From: Vibrio nitrifigilis
Lineage (GTDB): Bacteria > Pseudomonadota > Gammaproteobacteria > Enterobacterales > Vibrionaceae
Assembly (NCBI RefSeq): GCF_015686695.1
Contig: NZ_JADPMR010000004.1
Coordinates: 558,001 to 622,000 of the forward strand
Direction of reading: 5' to 3'
Length of the DNA stretch: 64,000 bases
The translations under genes and the position numbers were made by a program. Below, piece by piece: positions 34,835 to 43,147 of the stretch (its first letter is position 1; every line of letters starts with the position of its first letter). Below the pieces are notes generated by a model, which saw only the letters and a list, made by a program, of their open reading frames with translations, did not search any database and was not told the DNA's origin.

Positions 34835-35632
34835 TCAGTAAGTGAAAGTGCGCCAATCTTGCGGCTCTTCTTTACGGAGTGTTAATACTTCAGCCCCGCT
34901 CGCAGTGACTAAAATGGTATGTTCAAATTGAGCGGATAATGAGTCATCACAAGTGACCACCGTCCAACCATCTTTTAGGGTGACGACACGGTTTGTTCCC
35001 AAATTAACCACGGGTTCAATGGTAAATGTCATCCCTTCTTGGAGAACCAACCCGGTATGAGGTAACCCGTAATGCAATATTTGCGGTGCTTCGTGCAGAA
35101 CTCGTCCAATACCGTGGCCACAAAATTCACGCACCACACTGCAATTGTTTGCTTCGACAAAGGTTTGGATGGCATGGCCAATATTCCCTAACTGATTACC
35201 AGGGCGTACTTGCTTAATCCCTTCCCACATTGCCTGATAGGCAATATCAGTCAGGCGGCGAGCATCCTCTTTAGCATCAGGGAAAACGTAGGTTTTATTG
35301 GAATCAACGATAAAGCCGTTTTTCTCTAAAGTAATATCGATATTAACAATGTCGCTACTAAGGATATTGCGCTCTTCGTCTGGCATGCCGTGACAAGCCA
35401 CATTATTGGGCGATACATTGATAGCAAACGGATAACCATAAGCTCCAAGACTGGCAGGGCGAGCGCTCAACTCATGACAAATATACTGTTCGACTTGTTG
35501 ATTAATCTCTAAAGTGTTGGCGCCAATGACCATCCATTGATCGAGTTGGGCAAAAACATCAGCCAATAACCGGCCTGATTCACGCATATGTTGAATCTCG
35601 TAACCGGTTTTGATAGAGACTTCTGGCCTCAC
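34835..35632 (-). CDS. map: Type I methionine aminopeptidase, divergent paralogue
   Basis: This 265-residue pita-bread enzyme removes N-terminal methionine. All five metal ligands can be placed: Asp in VNIDITL, Asp in FIVDSNKTY, His in CGHGIGRVLHEAP, Glu in FTIEPVVN and Glu in QFEHTILV; the substrate His is in ACHGMPDE. The canonical G-[FY]-H-G-D-T-S context of the second ligand is changed to G-F-I-V-D-S-N. It is not next to rpsB, where the housekeeping map lies, so it is probably a second copy. The symbol is by family. Confidence 0.85.
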   Translation of the reverse strand: MRPEVSIKTGYEIQHMRESGRLLADVFAQLDQWMVIGANTLEINQQVEQYICHELSARPASLGAYGYPFAINVSPNNVACHGMPDEERNILSSDIVNIDITLEKNGFIVDSNKTYVFPDAKEDARRLTDIAYQAMWEGIKQVRPGNQLGNIGHAIQTFVEANNCSVVREFCGHGIGRVLHEAPQILHYGLPHTGLVLQEGMTFTIEPVVNLGTNRVVTLKDGWTVVTCDDSLSAQFEHTILVTASGAEVLTLRKEEPQDWRTFTY

Positions 35633-35910
35633 AGGATTGTCCTTATAAATCGTATTGCTATACGTATGTATGATAATGTTTTGTTACTACAGTTTGTGAG
35701 TATAAAGTGGGACTTAACAACAAAACAATTATTATTCTTCCATATTATGACTGGCTATCAGACTCATAATGAGAACGTTAACTTGTACTACAAAATTGTT
35801 TGGCTTAAGAAAAGTTTAGGTCTAAGTTAGTAATTTGTGTAGGAAATTCTAATAAACGCAATGAACGCGGCTGCAACTCATGATGGTATTGTGTTTATGG
35901 TAGGTATCAA

Positions 35911-36663
35911 ATGATGCGATTAATTAATATTTTTAGTAAAGGCACTTTGGTCTTAATCAGTGGTGTATTGACCAGTTTAAATGTTTGGGCGCAAGACAGT
36001 TGCCAGTTGGCAAATAATTATGATTCTTACGTACTCGCCATGAGTTGGCAGCCTGGCTTTTGTGAACATGTCTCTTACCAAGGGGTAAAGCAGGAGTGTG
36101 ACCATCTTAATCAAGGTGATATTACCATTAATCACCTCACGATTCACGGGCTATGGCCAAACAAACAAGCATGCGGCATTCATTATGGCAACTGCTCTGA
36201 TTCACCTTTAAATTTGAAAACTGACACGGTCAAAGCGATCGCCCCTTGGATGCCGAATTTTTACTATTCAACGTCGTTTGGTACCCATGAATGGAATAAA
36301 CATGGCTCTTGTCAGAGCTTGGATGATGATGATTACTTCCTGTTAGCAAAACAGCTGGTAGAAAAATTCGATGCTAGTCATTTAGGGGACTATTTGCGTA
36401 CGCATCTTGGGCAGAATGTCCAAACAAAACAAATGCGTACAGAATTAGATGCAACACTGGGTCGCCGTGTGGTGAGTCGTATGCGTTTATCGTGCAGTAA
36501 ACAAGGTGCGCAACGCTATTTAACCGAAATACGGGTTCAGTTACCCAAGGTACTGAATACTCGCGGTTCGCTTGATGACTTAGTGCAAGGCGCCACTCAA
36601 GCCACTCGCTTTGCTGGAAATTGCGGCAATCGTTTTTATATAGAAGATTCAGGGCGTGAATAA
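35911..36663 (+). CDS. rna: Ribonuclease T2 family (periplasmic RNase I)
   Basis: The 250-residue exported protein has a signal peptide ending NVWA and the two catalytic signatures of RNase T2: CAS I IHGLWPN and CAS II HEWNKHGSCQ, each with a catalytic His. Paired cysteines fit disulfides. It degrades RNA to mononucleotides through 2',3'-cyclic phosphates in the periplasm or outside the cell. It is a lone gene. Confidence 0.92.
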   Translation: MMRLINIFSKGTLVLISGVLTSLNVWAQDSCQLANNYDSYVLAMSWQPGFCEHVSYQGVKQECDHLNQGDITINHLTIHGLWPNKQACGIHYGNCSDSPLNLKTDTVKAIAPWMPNFYYSTSFGTHEWNKHGSCQSLDDDDYFLLAKQLVEKFDASHLGDYLRTHLGQNVQTKQMRTELDATLGRRVVSRMRLSCSKQGAQRYLTEIRVQLPKVLNTRGSLDDLVQGATQATRFAGNCGNRFYIEDSGRE

Positions 36664-36759
36664 CATTAAAATTGCAAAGTTATATTCAAATGTATCGATG
36701 CTAATTCTCTGATATGGTGACTTTTTAACAATTTGTAACCATACCTCAGCGATCCCAAA

Positions 36760-36820
36760 ATGCTTGACCTGCACTGGTTGAGAAAACTCTGAATCCTGTA
36801 TTTTGAGATCATAGGAGTAT
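36760..36820 (-). repeat. Solo B-half of the dispersed palindromic element
   Basis: On the minus strand this reads CTCCTATGATCTCAAAATAC, then AGGATTCAGAG, TTTTCTCAACCAG and GGTCAAGC. It matches the B half of the full element with several substitutions. It lies just upstream of the SDR gene. Confidence 0.65.
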
Positions 36821-36846
36821 GAATTATCTAATACAGAGAGAGTTGA

Positions 36847-37587
36847 ATGAAAACAGCGTTAGTGACAGGGGGATCGAAAGGGATCGGGTTGCAGCTTGTA
36901 CTGCGTTGGCTCGAAAAAGGCTATCAAGTTATTACTTGTTCCCAAGATAGCCGCACATGGCAGAAAGAAGTACGCGCCAATTCAGATTTAAGTCGAGTCG
37001 ATTATACTGAACTGGATATTAGTGATGACACGCAGCTTATCGCATGGTTTAAAACCATTGAGGAACGCTATGGCGCGTTAGATGTGGCGGTGAATAATGC
37101 ATCACCCATCTTGTCGTCCAATGGCGATTACCGGCATGTGGAATTAAGGGCATTAAAAGAGACATTGGATTTGGATTTTTGGGCACAAGCGATGTGTTTG
37201 AAATACGAATTGAACTTGATGTCAGCGGGAGCCAGCTTAGTCAATATGAGTTCCGTTAATGGATTGAGACCGACACCCAATGCATCAATGTACAGTGCGA
37301 CGAAGCATGCAATTGAAGGATTAACCCGATCTTTAGCGCTCGAAAACATCAGTAGGGGCGTACGGATTAACGCTGTCGCTCCTGGAGTAACATGGACATC
37401 TCGCTGGGAACTGAAAAAGGGCGTGAATCCTAACATTCGTCAAGATGTAGAAAAAGAAGTGCCACTTAAGAGGTTTGCTCAACCTAAAGAAGTCGTGGAT
37501 GCGATAGAGTTTTTACTTTCTCCGCAAGCGAGTTATATCGTTGGTCACACCTTGGTGGTTGATGGTGGCTTATCATTAGCAGGGTAG
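36847..37587 (+). CDS. Short-chain dehydrogenase/reductase
   Basis: This 246-residue NAD(P)-dependent SDR has TGGSKGIGLQL (cofactor glycine motif), NNAS, the catalytic Ser in NMSSVNG, and YSATKHA (Tyr-x-x-x-Lys). The C-terminus VGHTLVVDGGLSLAG is the classical SDR ending. The substrate is unknown. The DUF1289 gene begins 37 bp after the stop, so they may be cotranscribed. Confidence 0.88.
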   Translation: MKTALVTGGSKGIGLQLVLRWLEKGYQVITCSQDSRTWQKEVRANSDLSRVDYTELDISDDTQLIAWFKTIEERYGALDVAVNNASPILSSNGDYRHVELRALKETLDLDFWAQAMCLKYELNLMSAGASLVNMSSVNGLRPTPNASMYSATKHAIEGLTRSLALENISRGVRINAVAPGVTWTSRWELKKGVNPNIRQDVEKEVPLKRFAQPKEVVDAIEFLLSPQASYIVGHTLVVDGGLSLAG

Positions 37588-37624
37588 TCTCTTTAATCTT
37601 GCTGTCGTAAGGAAGTGAATTTGT

Positions 37625-37816
37625 ATGAAAGACTCTCAATCTAACGTGAAGTCACCTTGTATTAGACGCTGTTGTCTTGATGAGCATGATGTCTGTGTTG
37701 GTTGTTTTCGTACATTGAATGAAATATTGGCCTGGAATGAAGCGAACGCTCAAGAGCGCCAAGATATTTTGCAACGTTGCGCGCAGCGGGCGAAAAATAG
37801 GCCCCAATTTTCCTAG
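37625..37816 (+). CDS. DUF1289-family small protein
   Basis: This 63-residue protein has the DUF1289 pattern SPCIRRCCLDEHDVCVGCFRTLNEILAWN, with conserved cysteines C-x3-CC...C-x2-C and a Trp. Members are small putative Fe-S or Zn proteins found beside Fe-S or oxidoreductase genes; the role is unknown. It follows an SDR gene closely. Confidence 0.85.
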   Translation: MKDSQSNVKSPCIRRCCLDEHDVCVGCFRTLNEILAWNEANAQERQDILQRCAQRAKNRPQFS

Positions 37817-37971
37817 TTTGCCCCATTTTTCTAATTTCATAGATATATATCAGTTCGGTCATTTGTGTATAGCTTAAGATTATTAGCTGGTGGTTTTTCA
37901 TAATTAACTATCATAACTAATTCGATGATTTTTCGTTGTGAGATAAAAAACTATCTGATACTTTGATAAGC

Positions 37972-38028
37972 ATGAATACGAATATTATATCCTCACTATT
38001 AACCAATCTTTCTTGGTGGCGCTCTTAA
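37972..38028 (+). CDS. Trp-codon leader peptide of the trpS2 gene
   Basis: A short frame encodes MNTNIISSLLTNLSWWRS and stop, with two adjacent Trp codons (TGG TGG at 38114-38119) three codons before the end. Its stop codon lies inside the first stem (38020-38036) of a set of overlapping RNA hairpins that precede a tryptophanyl-tRNA synthetase gene. This is the arrangement of ribosome-sensed attenuators: stalling at Trp codons when charged tRNA-Trp is scarce would cover the first stem and change downstream folding. The ribosome binding site (only AAG/GATAAG) is weak, which is the main doubt. Confidence 0.7.
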   Translation: MNTNIISSLLTNLSWWRS

Positions 38029-38126
38029 ATAGAGCGACGCTAAACGCCTGTGTTTATACGTCGCCGGAAGGTAACGTATAAACTAACATTTCTCTACGAT
38101 ATCTCCGGCGATCCCAATTTGGAGAT
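38020..38126 (+). promoter_or_regulatory. trpS2 leader RNA with competing stems (Trp attenuator)
   Basis: Several perfect pairings overlap. CGCTCT (38020-25) pairs with AGAGCG (38031-36). GCGACG-x-TAAAC (38034-45) pairs with GTTTA-xx-CGTCGC (38052-64). GTTTATACG (38052-60) pairs with CGTATAAAC (38075-83). TCGCCGGA (38061-68) pairs with TCCGGCGA (38104-11). ATCTCC (38101-06) pairs with GGAGAT (38121-26), which contains the trpS2 Shine-Dalgarno GGAG. The stems cannot all coexist. No terminator T-tract is present, so control is probably of translation initiation. Confidence 0.65.
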
Positions 38127-38128
38127 GA

Positions 38129-39184
38129 ATGATGGAAATGACAACCGCACATAAAACTTCGACTCAACCGATGAGTCACACCGCAGTGAAAACCAGAATT
38201 TTAACCGGCGATAGAGCGACAGGGCCTTTGCATTTAGGCCACTATGTCGGTTCCTTGAAACAGCGAGTCGAGCTTCAATATACCCATGATCAAACCGTGT
38301 TAGTGGCTGATATGCAGGGCTTGACGGATAATGCTAACGATCCTAAAAAGGTCTCAGCGAATATTTTAAATGTGGTCGCGGATTATTTGGCTGTGGGTAT
38401 TGATCCTGAGTTGACCACCATCTGTTTACAATCACAGTTACCCGCATTAGCGGAGTTGACCATGTATTACAGTAATGTGGTCAGTGTTGCGAGACTGGAG
38501 CGCAATCCTACGGTCAAAACGGAAATTCAAAGCAAAGGGTTTGGTCGATCTATCCCAACCGGATTTTTAACCTACCCCATTTCTCAAGCTGCGGATATTA
38601 CCGCGTTTAGAGCCACCTGTGTTCCGGTGGGAGATGATCAACTGCCCATGTTGGAACAAACTAATGAAATCGTACGTAAGATCAACAACCTGGCGGGTAA
38701 AGAGATTTTGGTTGAGTGCGAGGCGATGTTAAGTAATGCGTCACGTCTACCCAGTACTGATGGCAAAAATAAAATGTCTAAATCGATGGGGAACGCGATT
38801 AACCTTGGCGCGAGTGAAAAAGAGATACGTAAAGCTGTCAAATCGATGTATACCGATCCTAATCACTTACGAATTGAAGATCCCGGTCAAATTGAAGGGA
38901 ATATCGTGTTTACCTATCTTGATGCTTTTCATCCTGACCAAGCTTTAGTGGCAAGCCTTAAAGAGCATTATCAAGCGGGAGGATTGGGTGATGGGCAAAC
39001 CAAAAAAGTGCTTGAAGCGTGTTTGCTTGATATGTTGTCGCCAATTCGCCAGCGTCGTGAACGTTATTTAGCGGATAAAGGTGAACTCATTGCTGTATTG
39101 CGCCGCGGCAGTGAAAAAGCACGCGAACGAACCCAAAAAGTCCTATTTGATGTGCGTGATGTGTTTGGTTTGAATTTATTTTGA
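38129..39184 (+). CDS. trpS: Auxiliary tryptophanyl-tRNA synthetase (TrpRS2-type)
   Basis: This 351-residue class I synthetase charges tRNA-Trp. It has a HIGH-type signature TGPLHLGHYVGSL (residues 31-43) and KMSKS (215-219), placing it in the second TrpRS lineage rather than the E. coli-like one. The DxHA segment of the tryptophan pocket in bacterial TrpRS (histidine that contacts indolmycin in Geobacillus TrpRS) reads DMQGLTD here, so that histidine is a glutamine. That change and the Trp-leader are what auxiliary, antibiotic-resistant TrpRS genes show. ATG 38132 is equally possible by Shine-Dalgarno spacing. It is not near trp genes. Confidence 0.9.
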   Translation: MMEMTTAHKTSTQPMSHTAVKTRILTGDRATGPLHLGHYVGSLKQRVELQYTHDQTVLVADMQGLTDNANDPKKVSANILNVVADYLAVGIDPELTTICLQSQLPALAELTMYYSNVVSVARLERNPTVKTEIQSKGFGRSIPTGFLTYPISQAADITAFRATCVPVGDDQLPMLEQTNEIVRKINNLAGKEILVECEAMLSNASRLPSTDGKNKMSKSMGNAINLGASEKEIRKAVKSMYTDPNHLRIEDPGQIEGNIVFTYLDAFHPDQALVASLKEHYQAGGLGDGQTKKVLEACLLDMLSPIRQRRERYLADKGELIAVLRRGSEKARERTQKVLFDVRDVFGLNLF

Positions 39185-39199
39185 TAAAGCCACATACCC

Positions 39200-39272
39200 T
39201 AAGTAAGAAGTGAAACTTGCTTTTGTTCGTTGATAAAGCTTTAAATCTGCCATTTGGAGATCATTTAGTGAT
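39200..39272 (-). repeat. Solo B-half of the dispersed palindromic element (eroded)
   Basis: On the minus strand this reads CACTAAATGATCTCCAAATG, GCAGATTTAAAGCTTTATCAA, then GCAAGTTTC, matching the B half with substitutions. It begins about 20 bp after the trpS2 stop. Confidence 0.6.
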
Positions 39273-39525
39273 ATTTAGGACAATTTTTACAATCAACCAT
39301 TATGTCAGGCTAGTGAGGGGCATTGAGCATGATTGCGTAGATTGTGTCCGAGCAAAGTGCGGCTAAAATAATATTAAAATCAGTAATGTTTGGATGTTGT
39401 TAAATATTTTATTTGTATCTATCGCTGCGTGAGTTGTTAAACTGTGCGGTAATGGCGCTCAATAAGTCGATTGTTTAGACTCTCATCACTCATTTCACCA
39501 TGATGTTTCTATGGTCTGGAGGCGT
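39273..39525. other. Intergenic, nothing further recognised
   Basis: About 250 bp of AT-rich sequence before the acyltransferase gene. No gene, repeat or clear promoter seen. Confidence 0.4.
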
Positions 39526-40479
39526 ATGAGACTCTATACACTCGATAGTTTAAAAGCAGTGGCGGCATTTTCCGTCGTCACTTTACATGTGGGGCTGTTT
39601 GATGAATTCAGTCAGTTTTATGCGGAAATTATCCGCTTGTCAGGACGTTGGGCGGTGCCATTCTTCTTTATGGTGACTGGCTATTTTATTGGCATTAAAA
39701 ACGCCGAAAGTCAGTTGTCTCATTCGGTGCTGAAAATAGCCAAAGTATTTGTTGTCTCCTCGTTACTCTATCTTCCTTATTATTTTATTCACCATGATTA
39801 TAGTGTGAAACAAGTGGGTGAAAGGGTACTGTCTGATACCATAATTATTTCCGGAATGTCCTTTCATCTTTGGTATTTATCATCGCTCATCTTTGGCTTA
39901 CTGACGTTTAAATTATTGCATCAAAAGTTATCCCAACGTGGCTTGTTGATGATCAGTATTGCGATTGTTCTGTGCTACTTTACCGTGGATCTGCTGCCAG
40001 ATCTGACGGATAACGACAATTGGGTGCGTCACTTTATATCGGTCCCATGTATTGTATTTGGCTATCTCGTCAGCAAAATTGATCAGGAAAGAATCAACCT
40101 GCGCCTTTGTGGCATCGTGCTATTAGTGAGTGTTGTGGGTATATATCTGTTGCCTTATGCACTGGATGGGGAGGGGACTCGGTCTGTCATTCAGCGCCAG
40201 TTTCCACTGTTTGTTATTCCCTTCTGTTTGGCCTTGTTGCTCATTGCAGTACGACTTAATGTGAATAACAACGCGTTAGCGCATATTGGTAAAGATTACT
40301 CTTTAGTGATTTATACATGTCACCCTTTATTTATGGCACTTTTGAAGCATCAACTGTTACCTTCTGATTGGCAACCTGATTGGTTAATCGCCATTTTAAC
40401 TTTTGTTTTAGCTGTTAGCTTTGCGATCGCGTTAAAAAAAGTATGTTTACCTGCTTATCGATTACTAAATGGCCAATAA
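39526..40479 (+). CDS. Acyltransferase-3 family membrane protein
   Basis: The protein of about 317 residues has ten hydrophobic segments and the acyltransferase-3 opening YTLDSLKAVAAFSVVTLHV, with the conserved His, then RWAVPFFFMVTGYFIG and FHLWYLSSLI. Such proteins O-acylate surface glycans or peptides (OafA, WecH). GGAGG lies just before ATG 39526; the upstream ATG at 39511 has no ribosome binding site. No polysaccharide genes are beside it, so the acceptor is open. Confidence 0.85.
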   Translation: MRLYTLDSLKAVAAFSVVTLHVGLFDEFSQFYAEIIRLSGRWAVPFFFMVTGYFIGIKNAESQLSHSVLKIAKVFVVSSLLYLPYYFIHHDYSVKQVGERVLSDTIIISGMSFHLWYLSSLIFGLLTFKLLHQKLSQRGLLMISIAIVLCYFTVDLLPDLTDNDNWVRHFISVPCIVFGYLVSKIDQERINLRLCGIVLLVSVVGIYLLPYALDGEGTRSVIQRQFPLFVIPFCLALLLIAVRLNVNNNALAHIGKDYSLVIYTCHPLFMALLKHQLLPSDWQPDWLIAILTFVLAVSFAIALKKVCLPAYRLLNGQ

Positions 40480-40824
40480 CATGGGCCCAATGATACTGAA
40501 CAAACGTATAGAATGCGTCGGGTTTATTCACCGTGAGAGAGTTTGATTTTAGAATAAAACCACTAATGAACTGTGGGTATTGGTAATATTTGACACAATT
40601 CTTACTTTAACTTCGCCTTTTGCTAATTTATTAAGAAATAAAGTGTGTATTGGCTCTAATTCTTCAAAGCCTAATAAAATAATGTTTTATTTATAATATA
40701 TTGATTATTAAGTATAAAACAGTGTTCAGAATACGCTTGTACGCCCGAAAGTATTTGCGCTATAGCGTGAACTACTTCAAAATTAGGACGTTAGCATTTC
40801 TTCCTAGTTGAGAATGAGGTTTTG
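40480..40824. other. AT-rich intergenic region
   Basis: About 345 bp with no recognisable gene, repeat element or terminator. It should contain the promoter of the MaoC gene but I cannot fix it. Confidence 0.4.
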
Positions 40825-41496
40825 ATGAAAGTCGCGGATCTTTTGAAGCATCGTGCTGAAAATCTAGTGAAGCACACTGAATTCAAGCAATGGATGTCCC
40901 CAACAGTTCGTGAGTACTGGGGTGAGTTTTTAAATAAGGCGAATAATCGTCAACTGTTTTCTTGGGTGCGTGATTTTAAACAATCTGCCAACGAAGATGT
41001 TGTTGCGCCAGACCCAATCGTACTCAAACCTGAAGCTCAAGAGCTCTATGATGAGCTATCGGCTCAAATTGGGGAAGTCATCCATACCGGTGAATGGATG
41101 ACGATTGATCAGGAAAGAATCAATCAATTTGCACAAGTTACGGAAGACCTGCAGTGGATACACACTGATCCGGAAAAAGCAGCAGAGCAGTCTCCTTTTA
41201 AGACCACTATTGCTCATGGGTTTTTAACATTAGCAATGTTGCCTAAGCTTACGGACAGTGTCGACCCTGAGAATCCTTTGTTTCCTACGGCCAAGATGGT
41301 TGTGAACATCGGATTGAATTCGGTGAGATTTCCATACCCGATTAAATCGGGCAGTCGCATCCGAGCAGTGAGCACTTTATCTAAAGTCACACCTGTTCGA
41401 AAAGGATTGGAAATAGAAAGAGAAATTAAAGTCGAGATTGACGGCATTCGTCGCCCTGGCTGCGTAGTCATGTCTGTGATCCAGCTGCACTTTTAA
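40825..41496 (+). CDS. MaoC-like hot-dog dehydratase
   Basis: The protein of about 223 residues ends in a MaoC hot-dog domain with the hydratase motif DLQWIHTDPEKA...FKTTIAHGFLTLAM (Asp and His catalytic pair). The first 75 residues are a helical extension. This type is found next to polyhydroxyalkanoate genes or alone in Vibrio and hydrates or dehydrates an acyl-CoA. GAGGT precedes ATG 40825; the TTG one codon upstream is less likely. A bidirectional terminator closes it. Confidence 0.85.
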   Translation: MKVADLLKHRAENLVKHTEFKQWMSPTVREYWGEFLNKANNRQLFSWVRDFKQSANEDVVAPDPIVLKPEAQELYDELSAQIGEVIHTGEWMTIDQERINQFAQVTEDLQWIHTDPEKAAEQSPFKTTIAHGFLTLAMLPKLTDSVDPENPLFPTAKMVVNIGLNSVRFPYPIKSGSRIRAVSTLSKVTPVRKGLEIEREIKVEIDGIRRPGCVVMSVIQLHF

Positions 41497-41529
41497 TCAC
41501 TCTCTATCTACTTCAAGCCCAACACATAA

Positions 41530-41565
41530 AAAGAGCGCTTCCACACCGTGGGCGCTCTTTTTTTG
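41530..41565. terminator. Bidirectional intrinsic terminator
   Basis: AAAGAGCGC and GCGCTCTTT form a 9-bp stem with T-runs on both sides, between the convergent MaoC-like and PstS-like genes. Confidence 0.85.
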
Positions 41566-41580
41566 TCTGTATGGCACGGA

Positions 41581-42405
41581 TTACTCTTGTTTCGGCGCGG
41601 GGATATAACCATATTGCGCGATGGTTTTTTGCGCGTCACTAGAGGATAGATACCGCAGAAATTCATTAGTGGCCACCGTATCTTTATTTGGGTAATGCAG
41701 GATAAGAAACGGGCGAGATAACGGATATTGATGATTGGCAATGGCCGCGGGTGTTGGCTGCACACCATTGATACTGATAGAGTGAATGGAGTCATCAATC
41801 GAACCCGTTGAAATAAACCCGATTGCTTGCGGATTGTGGGAAACTAACGTTTTTACCATACCATTACTGTTTACCACCAGAGCACGGTTGACGATAGAGG
41901 AGACCATATGGTCATGAACGATTTTTGTCAGCCCCAGTAGTGTTTCAAAACTGTAACGTGTTCCAGACGATACTTCTCGAGTGACCAGTGCGATGTCTTT
42001 ATCTTGTCCGCCAAGTTCTTTCCAGTTGGTGATTTCGCCTTGATAAATACGATAGAGGTCTTCTTTCTTAATGTCTTTAATGGGGTTTTCTATATTTACT
42101 ACCACCGCAATCCCATCTAACGCGAGAGTATACACTGCCAACCCTGCATCTTGTTCGCTTTCAGTCAAGTAGCGAGAGCTCATCGCAAGGTGTGCAACCC
42201 CAGTTTTGAGTAGCTGTATCCCGGCAGTGGAATCCACACCATGCACGGCAATAAACGTGTTGGGGTGCTGTTTATTGAAATGTTCCGCGAGCACATCCAT
42301 CAACCTGGCTACAGACGTTGATCCAGACACGTTAATTTCGTTCGCAGTTGCAATAGAGGGGATGCTAACGAGCACCAAACAGCAGGCGATAATGAACTTC
42401 AACAT
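41581..42405 (-). CDS. PstS-like periplasmic phosphate-binding protein
   Basis: The protein of about 274 residues has a signal peptide ending SIATA and the PstS fold: INVSGSTSVARLMDVLAEHF, TREVSSGTRYSFETLLG and GFISTG, where the S-G-S-T and S-S-G-T-R segments bind phosphate. ATG 42405 has GGAG upstream and starts the signal peptide, so an upstream start at 42450 is rejected. No pstCAB genes follow. It may be a sensor or a partner of a transporter elsewhere. Confidence 0.85.
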   Translation of the reverse strand: MLKFIIACCLVLVSIPSIATANEINVSGSTSVARLMDVLAEHFNKQHPNTFIAVHGVDSTAGIQLLKTGVAHLAMSSRYLTESEQDAGLAVYTLALDGIAVVVNIENPIKDIKKEDLYRIYQGEITNWKELGGQDKDIALVTREVSSGTRYSFETLLGLTKIVHDHMVSSIVNRALVVNSNGMVKTLVSHNPQAIGFISTGSIDDSIHSISINGVQPTPAAIANHQYPLSRPFLILHYPNKDTVATNEFLRYLSSSDAQKTIAQYGYIPAPKQE

Positions 42406-42631
42406 AAATGAACTCCAACACAGTAATAGACGCTTCGCTATCGGTAGCATCTGAGATAACGATGAGTATGTTTCGATTAATCATAGCTGCTAACTGAAAT
42501 GAAATCCTCATAACAGGCGGGTATAAGTCGAAGACGCAATATCAATCTAACAATTTGTAACAGATGTCGTTGATTAAAATGTGCTATATGACGATACTGC
42601 TTATTTAGTGCATAACGAAAGAGGTTGAATC

Positions 42632-42991
42632 ATGGCGGTCGTGGACCTAATACAACGTCAGATTGAACGGCGAGCTGAATTGGTGTGTCAGAACCGAAAT
42701 CAGAGCTTGCCTATTGAAATGGGTAAGTCGGGTTTTGAGTCGATAGAGCAGGGGGTTCACTTTGTTCAACATCACTACAAGCTGGATTCGACTCGTTGTG
42801 ATTACAGTTCTCTTGTTGCTAAATTGGTTTGGCAACAAACAGATAATCAGTGGGCCTTGTATGTTGCCGATAACGACGATGATGCGGGCAGTGTACAGTG
42901 GCGCCCATACCCCTATTTATCCAAAAGCGGTGATTTAACGGCGCTGATTCGCGAAGTGGAGAAAGACCCCAAATCCATTTTCTGGAGTTAG
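42632..42991 (+). CDS. DUF3024-like conserved protein
   Basis: This 119-residue protein fits the DUF3024 pattern known from Vibrio and Shewanella: an N-terminal helix DLIQRQIERRAELVCQNR, a strand region WQQTDNQWALYVADND, RWRPYPYL-type segment, and the C-terminal DPKSIFWS. The function is unknown. A half element begins at the stop codon, and a hairpin that looks like its terminator lies beyond that element. Confidence 0.65.
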   Translation: MAVVDLIQRQIERRAELVCQNRNQSLPIEMGKSGFESIEQGVHFVQHHYKLDSTRCDYSSLVAKLVWQQTDNQWALYVADNDDDAGSVQWRPYPYLSKSGDLTALIREVEKDPKSIFWS

Positions 42992-43088
42992 TATAACCAA
43001 GTAACCTCAAGATGCTGTTTCAGCGAGAGTGGTTTCGTTCTTAGGCAAGACGCTGATTTGAAGACATAGTCATTCTACGTTGAAAATT
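42990..43088 (+). repeat. Solo A-half of the dispersed palindromic element
   Basis: Starts TATAACCAAGTAACCTCAAG and runs through ATGCTGTTTCAGCGAGAG, TTCTTAGGCAAGACGCTG and GACATAGTCATTCTACG. It is the best conserved solo A half and begins one base before the preceding gene's last stop base region. Confidence 0.85.
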
Positions 43089-43103
43089 ATATCGTCGCTC
43101 AAC

Positions 43104-43147
43104 AGCCAATGACACACATACGTTAATGCGCATTGGCTTGTTATTTT
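43104..43147 (+). terminator. Stem-loop with T-rich tail
   Basis: AGCCAATG and CATTGGCT form an 8-bp stem with a 19-base loop, followed by TGTTATTTT. It probably was the terminator of the DUF3024-like gene before the repeat inserted between them. Confidence 0.55.

Noticed and set aside
35588..35830. Plus-strand frame between map and RNase T2 genes
   Set aside because: It begins antisense to the map start and continues through AT-rich intergenic DNA; no family resemblance.
37850..37970. TrpR-type operator upstream of the Trp leader
   Set aside because: AATTAACTATCATAACTAATT is only loosely symmetric and does not match the TrpR consensus well enough.
38020..38130. Rho-independent terminator in the trpS2 leader
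   Set aside because: None of the stems is followed by a T-run, so transcription attenuation of the classical E. coli trp type is not supported by the sequence.
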